Assembly: GCA_007280905.1 (NCBI GenBank)
Contig: QYQM01000037.1
Coordinates: forward strand, 1 to 40,940
Length of the DNA stretch: 40,940 nt
Direction of reading: 5' to 3'
From: Porphyromonadaceae bacterium
Lineage (GTDB): Bacteria; Bacteroidota; Bacteroidia; Bacteroidales; UBA12481
Position 1 is the first letter of the stretch. Each line of letters begins with the position of its first letter. The position numbers were made by a program, and so were the translations under genes. Below the pieces are notes generated by a model. That model had not been told where the DNA came from, ran no database searches, and saw only the letters and a program-made list of their open reading frames with translations. Positions 14,498 to 23,095 of this stretch are shown piece by piece.

Positions 14498-15940
14498 TCA
14501 CAACCCCACCTGTGCATCAAGCAATTTCCTGATTTTGTCCATTCTACGGGGATACTCGCATTGGGATCTCACAAATTTGCCGTCCCGATCGATCAGAATA
14601 TAGGTGGGATATCCTGAAACGAGATATTGATTGGCCAGTGTTCTCGACTGGGGACCGTAGAGGTGGATCCAATTGGGTTGCTCTTCAAAAAGCACCTGCA
14701 TTCCCTCCTCCTCGTATCCCTCCCTAAGCATCTTTTCCCAGTCGGATCTCTCCTTATCCACGGAAATGCTGATGAAGATGATATTTCTTTCATTGTATTC
14801 ATTCATGATTAGTTTCAGATAAGGGAACATGGCTTTGCAGGTGCCGCAACCCGTAAACCAGAAGTCGATGAATACATATTTCCCCCGAAAATCATCCAGC
14901 GACACATGTTCACCTTTAATATTTGGAAGAGTAAAATCCGGTGCCGGCTGACCCGTGGCGATGGCCGCCCATTTATCGCACTTTAGCCGGATATCCTTCT
15001 TTAATGTCTCATCGGTTGATTTTGAGAGGTATTCAGAGACGAGATCTTCGATGCCCGCGGTTCCCATCCTATCATTATCCATATAATAAGTAAGAAAATA
15101 ATGAGGGATCTCGTTGTAAAATTCCTGTTGAGGCAAATGCTCCTTGACATATTTGAAAGTCTCCCTTATCCAGTCAGCATTTCTTGTAATATCATCATAC
15201 GAAATACCACCTGTTTTGGCGGACTCCAAAGCCACAAAGTAGGTGACGAACCATTTGCCTTCACTGATATCGAGGATCGAAGGATCGTTCATGTTGATGC
15301 TATCCAGGAAAAAATACCAATCGGATGGAATATTCATACGTTCCCGGTTGGCAATATTAACCACTCTGGGATAGCCATATAAGTCTGAATAAAGATCATA
15401 GGAGATCGCCAGCTTTTCCCTCTTGTAAAAATTCATTGATAATCCCGGATTGGTCTTTTTGAAATCTTCCAGATAGGCAAATTGGTTTTGGGCCAGTGAA
15501 TCACGAAATAATTTAAAATCGCCAGCGGTTTTTGGCGGCCTGTAGAAGGTAGAATACAGTTTCTGGCTTTTCCTTTTTTGAAGTGCCTTTTCGTAAAGAT
15601 ACCTGGCAGGCAAGGCAAGATCACCTTTAAATAGCACCGATCCTTCGTTGCCCTGTCCATTGATATTGATTTCCAGGTCCCTTCCAGGCTCCAGGTATAA
15701 CTTTAACTGGAGGCCTTGCCCCTGAAGGACAGCATCAGATGGCTGTGAAACTATTACCTCTAGAGAGAAAGTTCCGTCTTCCTTAATCCTCAAGGTATCC
15801 TTGCGTCCATCAATTGAAAGGTACAACTCCTTAGCATCGTAATGACTTACTTTACCTGAAATAACACTTATAGAATCCGTACTCTTTGTACAATCTGTTA
15901 ACAGGGCAATCATTAGCAGGACCGAGAAAATTTGTTTCAT
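14498..15940 (-). CDS. thioredoxin-like lipoprotein (DUF4369 + AhpC/TSA, TlpA-like)
   Basis: An envelope thiol-disulfide oxidoreductase. Residues 1-17 (MKQIFSVLLMIALLTDC) are a lipoprotein signal with lipobox LTDC. A beta-rich N-terminal domain follows (ISGKVSHYDAKELYLSIDGRKDTLRIKEDGTFSLEV, DUF4369-like), then a helical middle. The C-terminal thioredoxin fold (about residues 330-480) has PAPDFTLPNIKGEHVSLDDF, the redox motif FWFTGCGTCKAMFPYL at about residue 360, and the cis-Pro region VSGYPTYILIDRDGK. Such proteins are common in Bacteroidota, often next to secreted-peptide and beta-propeller genes as in this window. It is transcribed against the phage genes, consistent with being cargo. Its substrate is unknown. 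Confidence 0.9.
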   Translation of the reverse strand: MKQIFSVLLMIALLTDCTKSTDSISVISGKVSHYDAKELYLSIDGRKDTLRIKEDGTFSLEVIVSQPSDAVLQGQGLQLKLYLEPGRDLEININGQGNEGSVLFKGDLALPARYLYEKALQKRKSQKLYSTFYRPPKTAGDFKLFRDSLAQNQFAYLEDFKKTNPGLSMNFYKREKLAISYDLYSDLYGYPRVVNIANRERMNIPSDWYFFLDSINMNDPSILDISEGKWFVTYFVALESAKTGGISYDDITRNADWIRETFKYVKEHLPQQEFYNEIPHYFLTYYMDNDRMGTAGIEDLVSEYLSKSTDETLKKDIRLKCDKWAAIATGQPAPDFTLPNIKGEHVSLDDFRGKYVFIDFWFTGCGTCKAMFPYLKLIMNEYNERNIIFISISVDKERSDWEKMLREGYEEEGMQVLFEEQPNWIHLYGPQSRTLANQYLVSGYPTYILIDRDGKFVRSQCEYPRRMDKIRKLLDAQVGL

Positions 15941-16078
15941 TGTTAATGGTTGAAGTTTGATTTGACTTTTTTGAAACTTTTTACGAATATACGTGAAGAT
16001 GGTTTGATTGCTATCGATCAGTTTTCTTGGGGCATAACCGTTAATACGCGAAAGCAGGTATCTTGATTATATTTCTTC

Positions 16079-16369
16079 ATGAAATCATTACTCGAAATTG
16101 TCCATAGTTTTCTAATCCAAATTTATTCAATCCTTTGGTTTGCCGAATACTTAGATGAATATGAAAGACCTGAAAATGTTCAGCAATCCCTTGGTGATGA
16201 TTGTCAAATTAAAAAATTAGAAACCCTGGACAATATCGTTGTGTGGAAACAACGCTTAAAAGATCTATCTCTAGCGGACCTTCAACAAACTCAATTGCCG
16301 AACTGGCTCATGACAGGTCAGGGTTGGTCCCAATTCTTAAGTCGGCCATCAATAATATTTACTATATAG
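16079..16369 (+). CDS. hypothetical protein
   Basis: A 96-residue frame beginning MKSLLEIVHSFLIQIYSILW, with a hydrophobic N-terminus and charged middle (EYERPENVQQSLGDDCQIKKL, DNIVVWKQRLKDLSLADLQQ). No family recognised. It lies just before the toxin-antitoxin pair and 138 bp after the divergent TlpA-like gene. It could be a gene remnant. Confidence 0.35.
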   Translation: MKSLLEIVHSFLIQIYSILWFAEYLDEYERPENVQQSLGDDCQIKKLETLDNIVVWKQRLKDLSLADLQQTQLPNWLMTGQGWSQFLSRPSIIFTI

Positions 16370-16403
16370 TTGTCCTTTAGTGTAACTTTATTATATTTGC
16401 AGC

Positions 16404-16754
16404 GTGAGCAAAACGACTAAGCATAGGACGATCATTACTTACAAGAACTACTTTGAGGGGTTTCTTGTCAAGCAATCACAAAAAGTAAAGGATAAAATCA
16501 TTTGGACATTTTTATTGATAGAAGAGATTGAACAGGTGCCGGAAACGTACCTGAAACATTTGGAAGGCACGGATGGTCTATATGAAATACGGGTTCAAAT
16601 TGCTACAGATATTTTTAGGATATTCTGTTTTTTTGACCAGGGCAGATTGGTTGTTTTAGCAAACGGTTTTCAGAAGAAGTCTCGAAAGACACCAAAACAA
16701 GAAATTACGAAAGCACTTAGAATCAGGGAGGAATATTATGAAGACAAAAAATAA
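16404..16754 (+). CDS. HigB-type toxin (RelE superfamily, Gp49-like/DUF891)
   Basis: A 116-residue predicted mRNA interferase toxin. Seen: YLKHLEGTDGLYEIRVQIATDIFRIFCFFDQGRLVVLANGFQKKSRKTPKQEITKALRIREEYYED. This is the core strand pattern of phage-derived Gp49-like/HigB proteins, with the xGLxExR, xxRxF and FxKKxxKTP motifs. It starts at a GTG. A Bacteroidota-like -7 sequence TATATTTG lies at 16392-16399, but is so close to the GTG that the transcript would be nearly leaderless or the true promoter lies elsewhere. The toxin-first order with the antitoxin overlapping by 17 bases is the HigBA arrangement. It is part of the cargo between phage blocks. Confidence 0.9.
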   Translation: MSKTTKHRTIITYKNYFEGFLVKQSQKVKDKIIWTFLLIEEIEQVPETYLKHLEGTDGLYEIRVQIATDIFRIFCFFDQGRLVVLANGFQKKSRKTPKQEITKALRIREEYYEDKK

Positions 16755-17040
16755 CATCAAGACTCTTACTCAACTCATTGATGAGCAGTATGGTGAAAAA
16801 GGTACACCTAAACGTGAAGAGTTTGAAAAAGGCTTCCAGGCATTTAAATTGGGTGCTATGATTCACGATGCCCGTCTGGAAAAAGGTTTGACACAGGAAG
16901 AACTGGCAGAGAAGTGCGGTACAACAAAATCCTATATATCCAGAATTGAGAACAATGTTAAGGAAGTTCGTATTTCAACTTTACAAAAGATTGTTGAACT
17001 CGGTTTGGGTGGACATTTGAATCTTTCGATAAAACTTTGA
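16738..17040 (+). CDS. HigA-type antitoxin (XRE)
   Basis: A 100-residue antitoxin and autorepressor. The helix-turn-helix spans about residues 38-92: LGAMIHDARLEKGLTQEELAEKCGTTKSYISRIENNVKEVRISTLQKIVE. The C-terminus GGHLNLSIKL is typical of HigA proteins paired with DUF891 toxins. It overlaps the toxin gene by 17 bases, so translation is coupled. The N-terminal 35 residues are charged and probably wrap the toxin. It should bind the promoter ahead of 16404. The 236 bp after it hold no convincing gene. Confidence 0.92.
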   Translation: MKTKNNIKTLTQLIDEQYGEKGTPKREEFEKGFQAFKLGAMIHDARLEKGLTQEELAEKCGTTKSYISRIENNVKEVRISTLQKIVELGLGGHLNLSIKL

Positions 17041-17276
17041 TTAGCAATTCCCTGCCCTGCCATTAATTCTACTTGAACTTTGTGGCTGGGGCCAAAGATC
17101 CAGGGAAAAAGAGATCCGCAATGAAGTTAGGGGACGATGTGTCCATTGAAGGTAATCCGATCCGAATTTTCCAACTGGGATGATTTCCACCCATCAATAT
17201 TTCAATATCTTGGAAGATACTACAATAGAGATGGTTCCGTTTGATCATTGACAAGATATGTAAAACCGAATCTGTA

Positions 17277-18578
17277 ATGAGAACCAAAGTATCTACTATT
17301 CTATTGGTTTTGGTTATTGCCTTCGCATGCCGACCTAACCATCCTTCCAATGAGTATTTTGCCGACATTAAAGGGCAAAAAATTCCAATCATCCGGCTCG
17401 ATCTTGTAAAGGACTCTGCCACGGTGATCCCTCTGTCGACGTTGTTTGAGGACGTGGAGATCATTCCTCTCGAAACCCGGCCAGAATGCCTGATTGGATA
17501 TAGCACTAACTTTATGACAGATCATTCCATTTTGATAGGTGTTAGAAACCGTGCAGCACCTATCCGGCTATATGAATTTGATCTCAAAGGAAAGTTTATC
17601 AGCGAATTGGGTGGAGTTGGCAAAGGGCCAGGGGAACATCAAGGATACATGATGGGGCCAGTTATTTTTTATCCTGAGGATGGTTCGGTTTTAGCTTCGT
17701 TTGCCGGAACTGGTGATGAAGATCTGCTTTACGATAGGGAAGGCCGTTTTGTCAAAGCAATCAAACCCGCCTGGGATATGGGCGGCAGTATCTACCGCCT
17801 TGATGATGATTTGTTTATGAGTGCCGGGGTAATCAGTGGAACCCCAAAGTTTAAAAGGGACTCCTTTCAAATTATTTTCCACCGATCCGATGGAGAATGG
17901 GTTAAGAGTTTCCCGCGAAAAAACTATCCCGATGAAAAATCCACCGGATATTCATGGAAAGGGACCTCATCCATGTGGAGATATTCGAATGCCTGGAGAT
18001 TACTGTCAACCGGTAATGACACTGTTTACGGCGTGACAGACAAGACGCTTAGCCCGGTGGCTCTAATAAATTTTGGTCAGAAATATTTCAGGTACAATGA
18101 AACCTTTAATCCTCAAACGGAGGTTGGCCACTATAACGTTAAAATCCTTCGTGAAACAGATCGATTCCTCTATTTCCAAAAGGAATATCTGTATAAACTG
18201 GAAGCAGAAGAATGGAGACCGGGAAATTGGACGAGCACAAGTTATTATGATTACTCGCTGATAATTAGCGATAAAGAAAAGGGAATTGGCTATAATATCA
18301 GATTTAAGGATGACTTTCTTGGGATATTACAGCCTGAAAAACATGGATTGGATTGTTCGTTTGGAGAATTTGGACCACCCTATCGCATTGTACAAGCATT
18401 TCAGGTACTTGAGTGGATTTCCGAAGCTAAAAAGGATAAAAATCTGCCAACAGCAGCCAAAGAGCGTATCTTAAAGCTGGAACAAATCCTAAATGAAAAC
18501 AGCAATCCGGTAATGTTTTTGTTTAAGCAGCGGACTGACAAGGAAATATCAAGAAGACTAAGTCAGATAATCGACTAA
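17277..18578 (+). CDS. 6-bladed beta-propeller lipoprotein
   Basis: A 433-residue exported lipoprotein. The ATG at 17277 gives MRTKVSTILLVLVIAFAC with lipobox AFAC. An upstream TTG at 17241 would bury this signal and is unlikely. The body has the pattern of the Bacteroidota 6-bladed beta-propeller family (PF17170-like): PLSTLFEDVEIIPLETRPECLIG, then YEFDLKGKFISELGGVGKGPGEHQGYM with its GxGxGPGE motif, and repeated four-strand blades. It ends VMFLFKQRTDKE. The function is unknown, and family members are often found with NVEALA-type peptides and TlpA-like proteins. It belongs to cargo set 1 with the TlpA-like gene and HigBA. Confidence 0.88.
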   Translation: MRTKVSTILLVLVIAFACRPNHPSNEYFADIKGQKIPIIRLDLVKDSATVIPLSTLFEDVEIIPLETRPECLIGYSTNFMTDHSILIGVRNRAAPIRLYEFDLKGKFISELGGVGKGPGEHQGYMMGPVIFYPEDGSVLASFAGTGDEDLLYDREGRFVKAIKPAWDMGGSIYRLDDDLFMSAGVISGTPKFKRDSFQIIFHRSDGEWVKSFPRKNYPDEKSTGYSWKGTSSMWRYSNAWRLLSTGNDTVYGVTDKTLSPVALINFGQKYFRYNETFNPQTEVGHYNVKILRETDRFLYFQKEYLYKLEAEEWRPGNWTSTSYYDYSLIISDKEKGIGYNIRFKDDFLGILQPEKHGLDCSFGEFGPPYRIVQAFQVLEWISEAKKDKNLPTAAKERILKLEQILNENSNPVMFLFKQRTDKEISRRLSQIID

Positions 18579-18753
18579 ATTGGCAGGTTGGGTTAATTAG
18601 GGAGAATTGCTTTTCATACCGCCCATCCGAATGGCAATAAAACCAGTAAAATCATTTCGGTTACTGTGAGTTATTTTGCGTAATTGCAGATCAATTCCAT
18701 TACATTTGGAGAAATCACAATGATGCGAGGTAACAAACTAACCGCTGATCACC

Positions 18754-19572
18754 ATGTTTAAAGGAAAATCTGTTTTCATACCGTGTAAACCCTATGTCAA
18801 ACAATTCCTTATCCAAAACTTCGGTGAACCGGTAAACTTCTACCCTTCAGCCAATCCATACCTCACCTTCTTTCGTTCGTGTCTGAGTGATCCTACACCC
18901 AAGTATCAACAGAGAATGCCATGCACTAACTGCAATATGCTGGCACAAAGGGAAAAGCCAATCCATATCCCTAAAGCCAGAATTTACCAGCGTGAGCATG
19001 AGAAAATGCGTGAAGTCAACAAGAGCAGAACCGATATCGTGGAATTTATTGTATCGGAAGCTGATTTTTATGACGTAGGCTGGTTCATCAAACCACTGCA
19101 AGTGGCAGCGCTGAATGCCTGTTTTGAGCAAAACATCAAAGGGTTCATGAGGACTTCCATCATGGTGGATGTATCGGTTACCGGAAACCTGGCCGACAGC
19201 ATCCACCGGTTTCAGAACAATTACAACTTCCCTGAGGAAATCTGGTCGTATGAAGCGATAAAAAAGGATTTGTACCGCCATACCCAGAAAAACAAAATCT
19301 CATTCGAGAAAGAAATCTATACCAAGATTCAAGAAATAGTTACCGTTCAGCTGTCTGATCTGGGGACAATCTCAAAATCCAACCAATTACCCAATGCAAA
19401 TAGTAGAAAACGAAAAAAACAACCTCGGGGGCATCGCAAAATTGTGGTCAATCCCGTCCAACTTACTCTTTACCCTGGAAAAGAGCTCCACCCCGGGCAT
19501 GTTCAAACTTCCGATCGGGTGCCTTGCGAATGCCTACGAGTTTTGGCCGACATTCCAGTCAGCTTCCTTTGA
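18754..19572 (+). CDS. phage-type hypothetical protein
   Basis: A 272-residue protein beginning MFKGKSVFIPCKPYVKQFLI. The first 205 residues look like a real globular protein (ANPYLTFFRSCLSD, KSRTDIVEFIVSEADFYDVGWF, NLADSIHRFQNNYNFPEEIW). I associate such proteins with Bacteroidota prophages but cannot assign a function. The last 60 residues overlap the next gene by 179 bases in another frame and read as a basic, low-quality tail (NSRKRKKQPRGHRKIVV). The original stop probably lay near 19390 and was lost by mutation or a frameshift. It is the first gene of the structural block. Confidence 0.65.
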   Translation: MFKGKSVFIPCKPYVKQFLIQNFGEPVNFYPSANPYLTFFRSCLSDPTPKYQQRMPCTNCNMLAQREKPIHIPKARIYQREHEKMREVNKSRTDIVEFIVSEADFYDVGWFIKPLQVAALNACFEQNIKGFMRTSIMVDVSVTGNLADSIHRFQNNYNFPEEIWSYEAIKKDLYRHTQKNKISFEKEIYTKIQEIVTVQLSDLGTISKSNQLPNANSRKRKKQPRGHRKIVVNPVQLTLYPGKELHPGHVQTSDRVPCECLRVLADIPVSFL

Positions 19573-19867
19573 GGAAGAACATTCTGCTCAACCCTCCGGT
19601 GACTGTTTCAATCAAACTGTGTCATTCACCATACCGAAAAACACGTTCAAGAATCTCGCGTACCTCAATTTGCTTTCCGGTCGCACCTGGGGAATACTGA
19701 TGCTCGATCAGAACAATCAGTATAGGCTGGCCGGCTGCCGGGATTATCCCGTTCGCCTGGCGGCCAACACAAAAACCGGTTCGGAAATATCCGACCTCAA
19801 TTGCGTAATTCTGAAATTCACCGGACAATCTCCATTCCGGGCAGTTTTCGTTGACAAACCCAACTAA
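19394..19867 (+). CDS. phage-type hypothetical protein
   Basis: A 157-residue protein with predicted beta structure (AKLWSIPSNLLFTLEKSS, SVSFTIPK-like TVSFTIPKNTF, TWGILMLDQNNQYRLAGC, VRLAANTKTGSEISDLNCVILKFTGQ). The last part, with GSEISDLNCVILKFTG and FRAVFVDKPN, resembles virion or neck-type proteins of Bacteroidota phages, but no name can be given. It overlaps the previous frame by 179 bases. The coding quality of this frame is the better of the two in the overlap. The protease gene follows after a hairpin. Confidence 0.65.
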   Translation: MQIVENEKNNLGGIAKLWSIPSNLLFTLEKSSTPGMFKLPIGCLANAYEFWPTFQSASFEEEHSAQPSGDCFNQTVSFTIPKNTFKNLAYLNLLSGRTWGILMLDQNNQYRLAGCRDYPVRLAANTKTGSEISDLNCVILKFTGQSPFRAVFVDKPN

Positions 19868-19915
19868 AACCACGGTTCCGTAAGGTTTCCACCGCTTTTT
19901 TGTCCTTTCATTCCG

Positions 19916-19945
19916 CTAAAGCCACCCCTAAATTGGTGGCTTTAG
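19916..19945. terminator. 11-bp perfect-stem hairpin before the protease gene
   Basis: CTAAAGCCACC (19916-19926) pairs perfectly with GGTGGCTTTAG (19935-19945) over an 8-base loop. It is followed by TCATTTAATC, not a T-run, so it is a weak terminator, an attenuator or a processing site between the previous gene and the structural operon starting at 19975. Confidence 0.55.
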
Positions 19946-19974
19946 TCATTTAATCACCCTAAGTAAATGAGGAC

Positions 19975-21078
19975 ATGAGCACGGTACAACTTGATATTGA
20001 TAACGGTATAGGGGCTGGCGGCTTTTCCAAATCCTATATCAAAAACTTTTTGGCAGCTGCCGGCAAGGGTCCGCTCACCATCCGGGTTTCTTCCCGCGGC
20101 GGCGAAGTGGATCATGCACTGTCCATACACGATCAATTTGCCCAGCATGGAGATATCACCATTGAGTTAGTCGGTTTCAATGCAAGCGCTGCCACCCTGA
20201 TCACCCTTGGTGCCAAGAAAGTGATCATGAACACCAATTCATTTTACCTGATCCATAAAGCTCTTGCATGGGTCAATGAATGGGGAAACATGAATCCGGA
20301 TGATATTGACGAAATGATCCTAAACCTCGAGAAACAAAAACTCTTCCTCGAGAAAGTTACCCTTCAGCTCGCCAAAATGTATGCAAAGAAAACCGGTAAA
20401 ACGACCACCGGGATTTTAACCCTGATGAAAGAGGAAATATGGCTCAATGCCAAAGAAGCACTGAGATGGGGATTTGTGGATGAACTATCAGAACCGGACA
20501 TCGAGGAGAATCTTCTGAATAATCAAAAGATGATCAGTATGCTGAATTATTCCGAGCTGCCGATCCCTGGCTCCATCGAAAACACCCTGGATCCATTGCC
20601 TGTTATTGTGGACCCGTCACCCGGAATCGTTGCCTCGGTAACAACCGCCATCAAGAAAATTATAAACTCAATATTTACCATGAAACAATTCACCGCATTG
20701 AACAGCCTTCTGGCCGTGGTTTCCCTGGAATCCACCGATGAAGGAATTTACCTGAATGAAACTCAGGCCGCAGTCATTAATACCGCACTCGAGGCCAACC
20801 AGCAAATCGTCACCGAACGGGATAACGCCATTGTCGCCCGGGACCAGGCTGTGACTGATCGTACCAACGCCATTGCTTCCATTGATGCTATTGATCCAAG
20901 TATTGCCTCAGCAACGACGATTGAAGCCAAGATCGAGGCTATCCGGGTCCACATGGCCGCTAAGCCTGCCGTAGCTCCCGCCGGAGTGCAAACTGCACAC
21001 GATGCCGCACCATCTGCGGACGGAGTGGACTGGGCAACGCTCAACGCACTGCCGCATATGCAGGAAGAAAAATACTAA
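19975..21078 (+). CDS. ClpP-like prohead protease with C-terminal scaffold-like region
   Basis: A 367-residue capsid maturation protein. Residues 1-180 are a ClpP/S49-type serine protease: ITIRVSSRGGEVDHAL, the nucleophile Ser71 in VGFNASAATLITLGA, and His94 in FYLIHKALA. The following helical segment and WLNAKEALRWGFVDEL match the ClpP end. Residues from about 225 (LNSLLAVVSLESTDEGIYLNETQAAVINTALEANQQIVTERDNAIVARDQAV) form a long Ala/Asp/Gln-rich coiled coil like a scaffold, with a low-complexity tail. A protease fused to a scaffold just before the capsid gene is a standard tailed-phage arrangement. Internal scaffold-only translation from the ATG near 20680 (MKQFTALNSLLAVVS) is possible. Confidence 0.88.
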   Translation: MSTVQLDIDNGIGAGGFSKSYIKNFLAAAGKGPLTIRVSSRGGEVDHALSIHDQFAQHGDITIELVGFNASAATLITLGAKKVIMNTNSFYLIHKALAWVNEWGNMNPDDIDEMILNLEKQKLFLEKVTLQLAKMYAKKTGKTTTGILTLMKEEIWLNAKEALRWGFVDELSEPDIEENLLNNQKMISMLNYSELPIPGSIENTLDPLPVIVDPSPGIVASVTTAIKKIINSIFTMKQFTALNSLLAVVSLESTDEGIYLNETQAAVINTALEANQQIVTERDNAIVARDQAVTDRTNAIASIDAIDPSIASATTIEAKIEAIRVHMAAKPAVAPAGVQTAHDAAPSADGVDWATLNALPHMQEEKY

Positions 21079-21105
21079 CCGCCAATCCCCAAAAAATCAA
21101 TAATC

Positions 21106-22071
21106 ATGGAAATTCAGGAAATTATCACCGCGTTCGGGGCCTATTATGAGAACTCAGGCCAGAACCAAACCCGTGTAAAGAAAATGCTCACTCAGGGGCT
21201 CGTCACCCCTAGCATTTGTTCGCCCATCAAAACCGACGATACTATTTTCAAACTGGCGAAACTCTCCCTGGTGCACGTCGTGCAGCCTTTTCAAAAAGGC
21301 TGGACTCCCCGGAATGCTGCCGCTATTACCCCCAACGAGATCCGCCTGTTCCATTTCAAAGTGGACGAGGATATCTGGCCGGATGATATTGAGGCTACCT
21401 GGCTTGGCTTTCTTGAATCGGAATCGGTCACCCGAAAGGAATGGCCGCTGGTTCGGTTCCTCATTGAATCCGGATACATTCCACAGATCAACAACGATAT
21501 GGAACTCTTCGAGTACGGTAAAGGGGCTTACGTTGAACCCGCCATGGGCGTATCCGGGGTGACCGGCACCGGCATGGACGGACTCATCACCCTGCTGCAG
21601 CGCGGAGTGGAAAACGATACGATTAACTCGGTTCCGCTGGGTGCTCTGACCAAAGAATCCATTTACGATCAGGTGGAAACTTTCGTGGACGGGATCTCTC
21701 AGATTTACCAGGGAATACCGATGTCGGTATTTATGTCACAGACCTGGCGCAAGCTGTACCTCCGGAATAAGAGGGAAAACGGATACTATTTCAAGACCAG
21801 CGACAAGGAGATCGATGAATCAATCGACTTCACCAACCAGAATGTGGTTGAACTGCCCTGCCTGAACGGAACCGATGTCATTTTCGCCACTCCCAAAGAG
21901 AATCTCTTGCACCTGACCAAGAAAAGCTCCAACAAAACCAAATTCTCCATCGAGGAAAGCAAACGTGAGGTATCGTTCCTCTGCGACTGGTGGGAAGGTT
22001 TGGGATTTGGAATGAATGCTGCGGTCTGGACCAATGCCATTAAAGCTGTTGTACCACCCGTAGGAGGTTAA
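21106..22071 (+). CDS. probable major capsid protein
   Basis: A 321-residue protein without signal peptide or membrane segments, located 27 bp after the prohead protease. It begins MEIQEIITAFGAYYENSGQN and has mixed alpha/beta content with features common in HK97-fold capsid proteins of Bacteroidota phages: an N-terminal helix, central GVSGVTGTGMDGLITLLQRG, MSQTWRKLYLRNKRENGYYF, and C-terminal WEGLGFGMNAAVWTN. I infer the role mainly from position, size and soluble composition. I do not claim a family match by motif. Confidence 0.7.
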   Translation: MEIQEIITAFGAYYENSGQNQTRVKKMLTQGLVTPSICSPIKTDDTIFKLAKLSLVHVVQPFQKGWTPRNAAAITPNEIRLFHFKVDEDIWPDDIEATWLGFLESESVTRKEWPLVRFLIESGYIPQINNDMELFEYGKGAYVEPAMGVSGVTGTGMDGLITLLQRGVENDTINSVPLGALTKESIYDQVETFVDGISQIYQGIPMSVFMSQTWRKLYLRNKRENGYYFKTSDKEIDESIDFTNQNVVELPCLNGTDVIFATPKENLLHLTKKSSNKTKFSIEESKREVSFLCDWWEGLGFGMNAAVWTNAIKAVVPPVGG

Positions 22072-22106
22072 CGATTGGAATGATTCACTTTTAAAAGTCA
22101 AAAACA

Positions 22107-22655
22107 ATGGATTTTGCAGATATTGGAAAATTGCTGACTGATGGTAAAAACCTCGGAGGACTCGCCCAGCGGATCTATTTCGGACTGTGGTCCGATGTAG
22201 CCACCTGGCCGGTCGATGCCGAATTGCCATTGACCCTCGATGCTCTGGGTTCATCCACCGGCAGCATCGCGATGAAACCCGGGAAACGGATGTTCGAGCT
22301 GTACACCACCGAGGATGCCGCCAAGCTCGATATCAACGTGATCGGAGAAGAAGGTGGAAAAGGCTATGAATTCCTCTTGCATGTGTTCGCCCCCGGGCTG
22401 AATAAGAAGCTGCTTGGGTTTATGAATGCCACCAAGAACGAGGATCTGGTTCTGATCGCCCAGGACAGTGCCGGCCAGTTCTACCTCTTGGGTTGCGAAA
22501 TTCGTTCAGCCAAATTCCAAGCCAGTGATGGATCGGGTACCGGTTCAACCACAGACGGAAGGCGCGGCCTGGGGATGACATTCGCATATCGCACCCATAG
22601 CCTGTATGAGTACACCGGAACCATTCCGCTGACAGCAGCAGTTCCTGAGCCATGA
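22107..22655 (+). CDS. probable major tail (tube) protein
   Basis: A 182-residue beta-rich protein following the capsid gene by 35 bp. It starts MDFADIGKLLTDGKNLGGLA and contains strands AELPLTLDALGSSTGSIAMKPGKRMFELYTTED and KLDINVIGEEGGKGYEFLLHVFAPGLNKKLLGF. A glycine-rich GSGTGSTTDGRRGLGMTFAYR loop precedes the last strand. This pattern (long beta-hairpins, GlyThr-rich loop before a terminal FxYRT strand) is usual for phage tail-tube proteins. The assignment rests on pattern and position. It overlaps the next ATG by 4 bases (ATGA). Confidence 0.55.
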   Translation: MDFADIGKLLTDGKNLGGLAQRIYFGLWSDVATWPVDAELPLTLDALGSSTGSIAMKPGKRMFELYTTEDAAKLDINVIGEEGGKGYEFLLHVFAPGLNKKLLGFMNATKNEDLVLIAQDSAGQFYLLGCEIRSAKFQASDGSGTGSTTDGRRGLGMTFAYRTHSLYEYTGTIPLTAAVPEP

Positions 22656-22915
22656 TTTGGACAGACTATTTCACACTGGTAGGAGTCATGCCCGGACGCA
22701 TCGTTGTGCCTGGGCACGGCACGTTGGATTTTTCCGATGTCAGTCTGCCGGTGGAGAAGATCCAGACACTTTTCGAAAATGGTTTTCCTTACCTGAGAGT
22801 TACTTCGCTGGGAAAAGAAACCTTCTATCCGGAGCAGCCATTGGTGGAACCGGAAGCGGAAGTCACCCCGGAACTGGCGTTACCAGCTAAGAAACCCCCA
22901 AAGATGAAAACGTAG
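22652..22915 (+). CDS. small phage protein
   Basis: An 87-residue protein overlapping the tail-protein stop by ATGA, hence co-translated. It has a beta-strand N-terminus (MIWTDYFTLVGVMPGRIVVPGHGTLDFSDV) and a Pro/Glu/Lys tail. A small gene after the tail protein may encode a head-tail or tail accessory protein, but nothing in the sequence proves it. It is the last gene before a terminator. Confidence 0.6.
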   Translation: MIWTDYFTLVGVMPGRIVVPGHGTLDFSDVSLPVEKIQTLFENGFPYLRVTSLGKETFYPEQPLVEPEAEVTPELALPAKKPPKMKT

Positions 22916-22948
22916 TTTGTGGTTCTTCATAGTGTTTGTTAAAGTAGG

Positions 22949-22968
22949 AGCCCCCCCAAAAGGGGGCT
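22949..22968 (+). terminator. rho-independent-like terminator after the structural operon
   Basis: AGCCCCC (22949-22955) pairs with GGGGGCT (22962-22968) over CCAAAAA-type loop bases, followed by TTTGCTTTTG. It closes the run of phage genes that begins at 18754. Confidence 0.75.
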
Positions 22969-23095
22969 TTTGCTTTTGTATACAGGTCTCCAATTTGACC
23001 TGAAACTGCTCGAATGCAAATGCTTGAAAACCACTGAAATATCTACGCAATTCTCTTAAAAGAAACTTTCTCTGATAATCAGCCTTTTTGATGAC

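Noticed and set aside
17041-17276. Short frame MKLGDDVSIEGNPIRIFQLG in the gap after HigA
   Set aside because: Twenty codons only, no family pattern. I treat the interval as non-coding or remnant.
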